Assembly (NCBI GenBank): GCA_025966355.1 | Contig: JAICWZ010000024.1 | Location: forward strand, 1-11,131 | Direction of reading: 5' to 3' | Length of the DNA: 11,131 nt | Origin: Thermomicrobiaceae bacterium | GTDB taxonomy: Bacteria; Chloroflexota; Chloroflexia; Thermomicrobiales; Thermomicrobiaceae | Shown: positions 6,659-11,131 of the stretch, piece after piece | Position numbering within the stretch: position 1 is the first letter of the stretch | How the letters are laid out: the number at the start of each line of letters is the position of its first letter | The notes under the pieces: generated by a model | Database searches by the model: none | What the model was told of the DNA's origin: nothing | The model's input: only the letters and a program-made list of their open reading frames with translations | Translations under genes and position numbers: made by a program

Positions 6659-7978
6659 TCACCCGCCCAGCTCAACCTCGGCCCGGTCGCCATCAATGCG
6701 GATGCGGGTGCCGTAGGGCTCGGAGAGGGCGGCGAAGCGGCGGAGGATGGCGTTGCCGTGCTCGCCCTGGGCCAGGTGCGGCAGGCCGCGACGGAAGGCA
6801 GGTTCACCGTAGCCGAGCGCGATTGGGATGAGTTCCAACCGTCGTAGCGTCGTGCCGTCGTAGTGGCAGAGTGGGACGATGCTCTCCCAGTAGCGGGCGT
6901 CGGCCGAGAAGCCGATCTTGCCGTTCTGCTCGCGCGCGGCGAAGAGCTCGCTCGGGGTCTTGCCTTGCTCCACGCGGAAGCGGTTGTAGGCGTCGGCCGG
7001 CAGCTTGTGAACGAGGTGATTGAGGGCGATGAAATTGCCGAGCGAGTAGAAGATCGGCTTGCCGTTGTACATCTCCATGCCGCGTAGCAGGTGCGGCCCG
7101 GTGCCGACCACCAGATCGGCGCCTTCGTCGATCATGCGGTGGGCGAAGATAGGGATGAAGCCGGCCGGCTCCTCGACGCTGTCGCCTGCCTCGTGCGCAT
7201 GGAAGCTCATCAGCACGAAATCGGCCCGAGCGCGCGCCTCGTGCACCCATTTGGCGATTGCGTCGCTATCGCCGGCGCGCGGCGTCGTCTGTACGCCGGC
7301 CGTCTCGGCGACGCGGAAATTGTTGCCGAGGAAGGGGAAGATCTCCGGATCATCCGGCGGGAAGCCGAAGCCGAGCTGAATGTTTTCCCGACGCGTGGCG
7401 TCGATACCGGTCTCGTCGGCGATCCGGCGCAGGACGGCCATCTCCTCTTCGGTGATCTCGTAGACGCGATCGTGGCGCAGCGGATTGAGCCCAGGTCGCC
7501 CCTGCATCTGCGTATTCTGTTCGCCCGCCTGCTGGCCGGAGGAGAACGTCGCGCAGCAGGAGAGGAGCGCCAGCACACCGGCCGCGTGATCGAGATAGAC
7601 CGGCATGCGCGCTTCATCCAGATTGCGGCCAAGCCCGGCGAAGGCGATGCCCTTCTGTTCGAGCACCTCGATCGTCGCGAGCAGCCCTTCGATGTGATAG
7701 TCGAGCGCGTGATTGGTAGCGGCCGCGACCATATCGAAGCCGATGTCGATCAGTTCATCAACGACGCCCGAGCGCGCCGCCAGATGCGTACCGCCGGTAT
7801 CGGCACCGGGATAGCCGCGAAAGTCGTTCGGCAGCACTTCGAGATTCGTATAGGCCAGATCGGCATTGCGCACCATCTCGCGCAAGGCTCGCGTCGGCTC
7901 GTCCGCCGTCTTCAACGCGCCGCGCGTAATCATGCTGTCCCCGCTCAACAGCAGCGAAAAGCCTCGCTCATCCGCCAT
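6659..7978 (-). CDS. CapA-family (PGA_cap) metallophosphatase-like protein
   Basis: This 439-aa protein follows the CapA/PgsA fold, related to calcineurin-like phosphoesterases and named after the poly-gamma-glutamate capsule export protein. Conserved stations appear in order: SGDSM (12-16), NLEV (45-48), ATNHALDY (87-94), SFHAHE (258-263), GTGPHLLRGME (292-302) and FYSLGNF (310-316). These supply the Asp, Asn and His ligands of a two-metal site. CapA proteins are usually anchored or secreted, but this one starts MADERGFSLLLSGDS with no signal peptide or membrane segment, so it is predicted cytoplasmic. AAGGGG sits 8 nt before the ATG. No poly-glutamate synthetase genes (capB, capC) are nearby. 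Many such lone homologues are of unknown substrate, so a capsule role should not be assumed. Confidence 0.88.
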   Translation of the reverse strand: MADERGFSLLLSGDSMITRGALKTADEPTRALREMVRNADLAYTNLEVLPNDFRGYPGADTGGTHLAARSGVVDELIDIGFDMVAAATNHALDYHIEGLLATIEVLEQKGIAFAGLGRNLDEARMPVYLDHAAGVLALLSCCATFSSGQQAGEQNTQMQGRPGLNPLRHDRVYEITEEEMAVLRRIADETGIDATRRENIQLGFGFPPDDPEIFPFLGNNFRVAETAGVQTTPRAGDSDAIAKWVHEARARADFVLMSFHAHEAGDSVEEPAGFIPIFAHRMIDEGADLVVGTGPHLLRGMEMYNGKPIFYSLGNFIALNHLVHKLPADAYNRFRVEQGKTPSELFAAREQNGKIGFSADARYWESIVPLCHYDGTTLRRLELIPIALGYGEPAFRRGLPHLAQGEHGNAILRRFAALSEPYGTRIRIDGDRAEVELGG

Positions 7979-8127
7979 GTCGTGTTCCCCTTCCCATACT
8001 GCTCACGCTTCGCAGCCGTATGTGGACATATTGCATACACATTGATGGAATTCTCACCAATCCGCGAGTGCGCGGCTCGGCTGCCGCTAGCATAGACGAT
8101 TGGGCGCAAGAGGGGAACCAAGTGGGA
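7979..8127. other. Spacer between the 348-aa gene and the CapA-like gene
   Basis: This 149-nt gap on the minus strand must carry the CapA-like promoter if the two are not cotranscribed. An AT-rich core around 8022-8050 is the likeliest place, but I see no convincing -10/-35 pair and no terminator hairpin. Confidence 0.3.
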
Positions 8128-9174
8128 TCAGATTGCCGGCAGCCCGATCTGGTATGTGAGATCGCCGATCTGCTCGCTCGGGAGCTCAAGCGGGCGTTCG
8201 GTTAGGCGGACGCCGGTCGCATTGAGCACCATTGGATTCGCGGTGAAGCATAGGGACGTCGACCCAGCGGCAAGTGCGGGGTAATAGGCGAGACGCAGCG
8301 ATTCGCGCGACCAGTTCCGTAGTCCACCTCCGACGCTCAATTCACGATGTTGAACGAGATACGCGTAGCCCTGGTTATCGGTCACGCCGTCGAAGCCGAG
8401 CCAATGCCACTGGATGCGCGACACGTCCTCCGCCGGATTAGCACTTCCTCGGAGATCGACCTTCAGAGTGATCGTAAACCCTCCCGAGCCGACGAGCACT
8501 TCTTCAACGCGAATCCGCGCCTGCTTCCCGACGCTGAGTTTCACACGCGGACGGAGAATCTGGATCGGGTTCCCCACCATCATCGTCCGTGGGGGGCGAC
8601 ATTGACTCAAGATATCACCAAACGTTTCCAGTGCAGTTTCTGGTCCATGTTCCGTTTGAAGCCAATCGAACGGATCGATATCGTCGGGCATATTTAGGAG
8701 ATCCACGAAAAGCTGCTGGGAGGCGGGAATACCAGTCGCAGCTTTTGACACTCCAGCCTCGCGCCATGCAGCACGCACACGTGTCAACAGAGAAAGTAGC
8801 GCTGGCTCAGGCGGAACTTCCGCCTGAGCCAGATCGCCGAAGATTGCCTCTGCCTGATCCGGTATCATGAAACGCGACAGGATCGACTGAATCTCTGCCC
8901 GAACCGGATGGCCCATTTCCCAAGCTCGTTGCTGCCCCTGCCACTGCTGCCAGGCCTGTTCTAATTCACGCCACAACGCGATTTGGGCGCAAACGCGGCC
9001 CCGCTTCGCTTGGAGCCACTCGAGAGGGTCCCTGGCATCCGCGGAAGCCAACAGACTAGCGAGTAACTCTTGTTCGACACGCGGTTCAGGATTTGGCAAA
9101 CTCACGCCCGGCGGCAGTCGACGCATCGCGCGAAATTGCTCCTGAAGCAGTTGATAGGTATAACGATGGGGCAT
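8128..9174 (-). CDS. Hypothetical protein with repeated DP-x-x-WLQ motif and beta-rich C-terminus
   Basis: I do not recognise this 348-aa protein. The N-terminal 195 residues look alpha-helical and hold two similar units, EQELLASLLASADARDPLEW (34-53) and QQLFVDLLNMPDDIDPFDWL (153-172). Each ends in DP-[LF]-[ED]-WLQ followed by a short basic or acidic loop, suggesting an internal duplication. From about 200 to 348 the pattern changes to alternating hydrophobic residues (VKLSVGKQARIRVEEVLV, FTITLKVDL, IQWHWLGFD), like a beta-sandwich. There is no signal peptide, although C-rich or hydrophobic secreted features are absent too. It starts 16 nt after the secreted-protein gene, so the two probably form one operon. 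The coding sequence contains a perfect 15-bp-arm palindrome at 8802-8832. GC is visibly lower than in the topoisomerase genes, suggesting recent acquisition. Confidence 0.75.
   Translation of the reverse strand: MPHRYTYQLLQEQFRAMRRLPPGVSLPNPEPRVEQELLASLLASADARDPLEWLQAKRGRVCAQIALWRELEQAWQQWQGQQRAWEMGHPVRAEIQSILSRFMIPDQAEAIFGDLAQAEVPPEPALLSLLTRVRAAWREAGVSKAATGIPASQQLFVDLLNMPDDIDPFDWLQTEHGPETALETFGDILSQCRPPRTMMVGNPIQILRPRVKLSVGKQARIRVEEVLVGSGGFTITLKVDLRGSANPAEDVSRIQWHWLGFDGVTDNQGYAYLVQHRELSVGGGLRNWSRESLRLAYYPALAAGSTSLCFTANPMVLNATGVRLTERPLELPSEQIGDLTYQIGLPAI
8802..8832. repeat. Perfect 31-nt palindrome (15-bp arms, 1-nt centre) inside a gene
   Basis: CTGGCTCAGGCGGAA (8802-8816) is followed by a single C and then its exact reverse complement (8818-8832). 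The next outer pair (8801/8833) does not match. It encodes DLAQAEVPPEPA of the 348-aa protein in the natural frame without disturbing it. Confidence 0.9.
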
Positions 9175-9190
9175 GCGTACTCAACCTTGC

Positions 9191-9730
9191 CTAGGAGATG
9201 GTGTTCTCGTCATACGGGTAGTTGATCGTGCAGTGTCCTCCCCAATATAGAGTCACGACTCCGAAGAGTTGCGCGCTGACGTACCCAGACCCCGAGTTGA
9301 TATAGTCGGTATGGGACCAAGTCGTGCTGAAGTTCGACGACCAGCCGGTAAATCCCGCGCCGTTATGCGTCGTGTAATTGTACCAATTGACGCCGTAGCT
9401 CACAGCAACGATCGCTCCTTGAGTAGAGCCGACTCCCTCGTTAACCTGTGCTATCCCAGTGTCGTATCCGTCGAGGATATAGATCGTCGACACTCCGCAA
9501 TCGCCATACGCAGGATCCATAGGCATCACTCCCGAGACTTGGTCGCAAAGGTGGTGCTCGTCTGCGTAAGCGCGTGCTTTCGCGCTCATGTTGACACAAT
9601 CAAGCGTCATCGGAGCCGAAATGGCTCTAGCTGACGTGCTCGCTGCGGCAGGTGTGCCAAGGATACTGAGGGCAGCGACTACCGGAACAAGTGCAGCTAA
9701 TAGTCGTGTCGTGAGAGCTTTATGCAACAT
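9191..9730 (-). CDS. Secreted four-cysteine protein of unknown function
   Basis: The 179-aa product has a textbook Sec signal peptide: basic n-region to Arg9, hydrophobic core LLAALVPVVAALSILG (10-25) and an AAA cleavage site after Ala30. The mature part, about 149 aa, holds Cys45, Cys62, Cys78 and Cys167, enough for two disulfides, and is rich in Gly, Ser, Asn, Thr, Tyr and Trp, as in small extracellular beta proteins of Gram-positive-type bacteria. There is no anchor, no lipobox and no catalytic motif that I recognise. AAAGGGG lies 8 nt before the ATG. The downstream 348-aa gene is only 16 nt away, so they are probably cotranscribed. Function unknown; binding protein, inhibitor or toxin are all possible. 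Confidence 0.82.
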   Translation of the reverse strand: MLHKALTTRLLAALVPVVAALSILGTPAAASTSARAISAPMTLDCVNMSAKARAYADEHHLCDQVSGVMPMDPAYGDCGVSTIYILDGYDTGIAQVNEGVGSTQGAIVAVSYGVNWYNYTTHNGAGFTGWSSNFSTTWSHTDYINSGSGYVSAQLFGVVTLYWGGHCTINYPYDENTIS

Positions 9731-10174
9731 CTGGGCTTCCCCTTTCGTGATGATCTTTGACCGGCCGTCGATTCAGAGACCTCGTTAACCTCCTCTCGCG
9801 AACTTGCCGTGATATCAGAGTGTGCGATTCAGATGCACTGAAGACAGATCTCGATGAAATAGTGCAGAAGTCATCCAGCCGTCACGTTCACATCTTGCTA
9901 CGAAAGACCTTCGCGTTAGTTTGGAAACAATCTATGAATAGAATACCCCTCCCATCGAGTATTGTCCATATTTGTCTAAAGGCGCAGTATTGGAGCGTGA
10001 TGCTACTAGTTCGTTCTGTAGAAACTTATTTGCGGCAGCGTCATGGCTTTCTGGAACGGACGTGGGGTACTAGCGTCGACAGGGTCGATAGATTCCTCGT
10101 GTCTGGCACGACTGGACTTGACCTGGTTAGTGGAAACTAGAAGGCTTGAAGGTTAGGTATTCCTTAAGGAGGAC
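9731..10174. other. AT-richer gene-poor stretch upstream of the secreted-protein gene
   Basis: About 440 nt with no convincing gene. Two 60-nt lines counted here (9901-10020) are about 43% GC, against roughly 68% for a line in the topoisomerase B gene. A 127-codon plus-strand frame (9757-10140) starts with TTG, lacks a ribosome site and has no recognisable motif. The left end must hold the minus-strand promoter of the secreted-protein gene, but no clear boxes were found. It may be decayed foreign DNA. Confidence 0.5.
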
Positions 10175-10303
10175 ATGATGGAGGTGAGCCACCCGCGCGG
10201 GCGGTTAAAGAGGCTCGTCACGCGAACCACGCCTTTTATAGACTTGACGGAACATGATTTGCTTCGAGCTTCCGTCGCACTTCACGAAACGACAGAGGCC
10301 TAA
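10175..10303 (+). CDS. Small ORF (42 aa) with a perfect Shine-Dalgarno sequence
   Basis: TAAGGAGG (10165-10172) is a full match to the anti-Shine-Dalgarno and is followed by ATGATG; the second ATG (10178) has the better 5-nt spacing. The peptide begins MMEVSHPRGRLKRLVTRTTP and continues with FIDLTEHDLLRASVALHETTEA in two stretches, a basic first half and an acidic, helix-prone second half. There is no hydrophobic segment. The stop TAA (10301-10303) overlaps the TAG stop of the convergent HicB-like gene. I know no homologue. It could be a real small protein, a remnant or a small antitoxin-like factor. Confidence 0.4.
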   Translation: MMEVSHPRGRLKRLVTRTTPFIDLTEHDLLRASVALHETTEA

Positions 10304-10512
10304 GCGGCACCGAGTTCGACCTCGAACTTCTCCACGCGGGACAGCGATGTCGCCTGCGGTTCCTCGAAATAGAGTTCGAGCGCTTCGCGGAGGTTGGCGA
10401 GCGCCTCCGCCTCGGTTTCTCCCTGGCTGGCAACATCCACCTCGAGGCATTGGGCAACATACCATTCGCCCTCGCGGACGATGCTCACCGAGAACGTTCG
10501 CTTGATGGGCAT
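10300..10512 (-). CDS. HicB-like (UPF0150) antitoxin-family protein, solitary
   Basis: Starting at the ATG at 10512 the product has 70 aa: a short beta strand FSVSIVREGEWYVAQCLEVD (7-26), then SQGETEAEALANLREALELY (29-48), the standard HicB partial-RNase-H-like pattern. GAGGAAGG just before this ATG favours it over the upstream starts, which would add about 20 residues. Unlike full HicB antitoxins there is no C-terminal DNA-binding domain, and no HicA toxin frame of the usual 60-80 aa lies on either side. Many such solitary proteins exist, and their role is unclear. The gene is convergent with a small ORF and overlaps its stop codon. Confidence 0.8.
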   Translation of the reverse strand: MPIKRTFSVSIVREGEWYVAQCLEVDVASQGETEAEALANLREALELYFEEPQATSLSRVEKFEVELGAA

Positions 10513-10570
10513 GTCCTTCCTCATTCCTATTATTGGATCAATCCGAAATTTCGCGGATGCCATAAACAGC

Positions 10571-10600
10571 AAACCGGATCGGTGCGAGCCGATCCGGTTT
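10571..10600 (-). terminator. Rho-independent-type hairpin terminator
   Basis: AAACCGGATCGG (10571-10582) and CCGATCCGGTTT (10589-10600) form a perfect 12-bp stem with a 6-nt loop. Read on the minus strand the stem ends in GGTTT followed by gctgttta, a broken U-rich tail. It lies 16 nt beyond the stop of the small DUF-type gene, where a terminator is expected, and it separates that gene from the HicB-like gene. Confidence 0.75.
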
Positions 10601-10616
10601 ATGCGAACGCCGAGGA

Positions 10617-10844
10617 TCAGTCCTTCTTGCCGAAGCCGCCGAGCATGCCGCCGAGCTTTTCGCCGAGGCCGCCGGGGATCTTGTCGGCGAACTGGCCGAG
10701 GCCCGGTACCTGCTGGGCGAATGACTGAATCTGATCGTCCGACAGGTTATTACTCAGGAAGTTGCTGAAGACGCCCATCGCCTTCTGTGCCTGCTCGTCC
10801 GATAGCCCGGCTTTTTCCTTGAGTTGGTTGAGAAGCTCGTCCAC
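10617..10844 (-). CDS. Small helical protein, DUF2780/DUF2267-like
   Basis: From a GTG at 10844 this gives 75 aa: MDELLNQLKEKAGLSDEQAQ, then a helix AMGVFSNFLSNNLSDDQIQS and a Gly-rich tail with GGLGEKLGGMLGGFGKKD. Small proteins with this plan, two or three amphipathic helices followed by a GLGG-KLGG tail, are widespread and uncharacterised; I place it near the DUF2780/DUF2267 group with moderate certainty. GGAGGG lies 6 nt before the GTG, which decides this start over an upstream ATG at 10901 that has no ribosome site. A terminator hairpin follows directly, so the gene is probably a single-gene transcript. Confidence 0.7.
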   Translation of the reverse strand: MDELLNQLKEKAGLSDEQAQKAMGVFSNFLSNNLSDDQIQSFAQQVPGLGQFADKIPGGLGEKLGGMLGGFGKKD

Positions 10845-10959
10845 AAGAATCCCTCCAGTTGATGGTGAACATTCGATCACAATCTCTTGCTGCGAATGCA
10901 CACGGGTTGGGTATCAGTACGCGTTAGGATACCTGATATGGGTGCTTCGGTGGTTCCTG

Positions 10960-11131
10960 TCACGCATCCGCCACGCCGTTCGTTACCAACTCCAGCGCCG
11001 TGTCGGCGAAGATCTGGGCGCCCGCCACGATGTCCTTGAGATCGGTCCACTCGGCACGATGGTGGCTGATGCCGTTGCGGCTCGGCGCCAGGATCATGCC
11101 GGCCGGACAGAGCCGGGCGATATGCATGGCA
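10960..11131 (-). CDS. M20-family amidohydrolase, C-terminal fragment (hydantoinase/carbamoylase type)
   Basis: The last 56 codons are on the minus strand; the rest lies beyond the right edge. The fragment reads AMHIARLCPAGMILAPSRNG and then ISHHRAEWTDLKDIVAGAQIF before ending at TGA (10962-10960). The A-P-SRNGISH-x-x-AE-x-T motif is the substrate- and metal-site region of M20 Zn-dependent hydrolases such as allantoate amidohydrolase, beta-ureidopropionase and N-carbamoyl-L-amino-acid hydrolase, which cleave carbamoyl or ureido groups. Which substrate applies cannot be told from the tail. A pair of short repeats (TATCAG 10912-10917, CTGATA 10933-10938) follows the stop but without a T tract. 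Confidence 0.8.
   Translation of the reverse strand, partial: AMHIARLCPAGMILAPSRNGISHHRAEWTDLKDIVAGAQIFADTALELVTNGVADA

Noticed and set aside
7091..8095. 334-codon plus-strand frame opposite the CapA-like gene
   Set aside because: The minus-strand CapA-like protein has family motifs in order; the opposite frame has none.
9757..10140. 127-codon plus-strand frame in the AT-richer stretch
   Set aside because: Starts with TTG, has no Shine-Dalgarno, lacks any motif, and lies in low-GC DNA without coding signature.
10912..10938. TATCAG/CTGATA repeat as a terminator for the M20 gene
   Set aside because: Short arms with alternative pairings and no T-rich tail.
1..11131. CRISPR array, tRNA, rRNA or insertion sequence
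   Set aside because: I saw no regularly spaced repeats, tRNA-like cloverleaf, rRNA sequence or transposase in any frame.

Overview
The window is high-GC bacterial DNA (mid-60s % GC by eye in the topoisomerase genes). It looks most like Chloroflexota, possibly a Thermomicrobia-type lineage. Pointers are the G+C-rich intergenic inverted repeat, a PIN-toxin antitoxin type common in that phylum, a Gram-positive-type LexA box, and a mix of flavin-dependent and CapA-type enzymes. No rRNA or tRNA is present, so this placement is inference.

Layout, left to right. (1) 1-579: the first codons of a luciferase-like flavin oxidoreductase (minus strand) diverge from a MarR-family repressor gene. The gap between them holds two GGTTGA/TCAACC-type inverted repeats overlapping the predicted promoters, a compact self- and neighbour-regulation module. 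(2) 580-5398: a control region with a TATAAT box and a good LexA/SOS box, followed by the B and A subunits of a type IIA topoisomerase. A nested GC-rich palindromic repeat lies between the two subunit genes. Both subunits keep their catalytic residues but depart from gyrase consensus at several diagnostic places. (3) 5446-6548: toxin-antitoxin material, namely a MNT-type nucleotidyltransferase gene broken by one extra G, and an intact antitoxin/PIN-toxin pair on the minus strand. (4) 6659-7978: a CapA-family metallophosphatase-like protein without a signal peptide (minus strand).

(5) 8128-9730: a two-gene minus-strand unit of unknown function, a secreted four-cysteine protein followed 16 nt later by a 348-aa protein. 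The second protein has a repeated DP-[LF]-[ED]-WLQ motif and a predicted beta-rich C-terminus, and its gene contains a perfect 15+1+15 nt palindrome. (6) 9731-10174: an AT-richer stretch (about 43% GC in two lines counted) with no convincing gene. It leads into a 42-codon small ORF with a perfect Shine-Dalgarno sequence whose stop codon overlaps the stop of a convergent solitary HicB-like gene. (7) 10571-11131: a strong hairpin terminator, a small helical DUF-type protein gene, and the 3' end of an M20-family amidohydrolase gene running off the right edge.

The most interesting candidates are the divergent, possibly SOS-controlled topoisomerase pair and the undescribed secreted/348-aa pair with its internal palindrome. 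Much of 5.4-10.6 kb looks like accessory DNA (toxin-antitoxin genes, a broken gene, lower GC). All functional assignments are from reading motifs; no searches were run.
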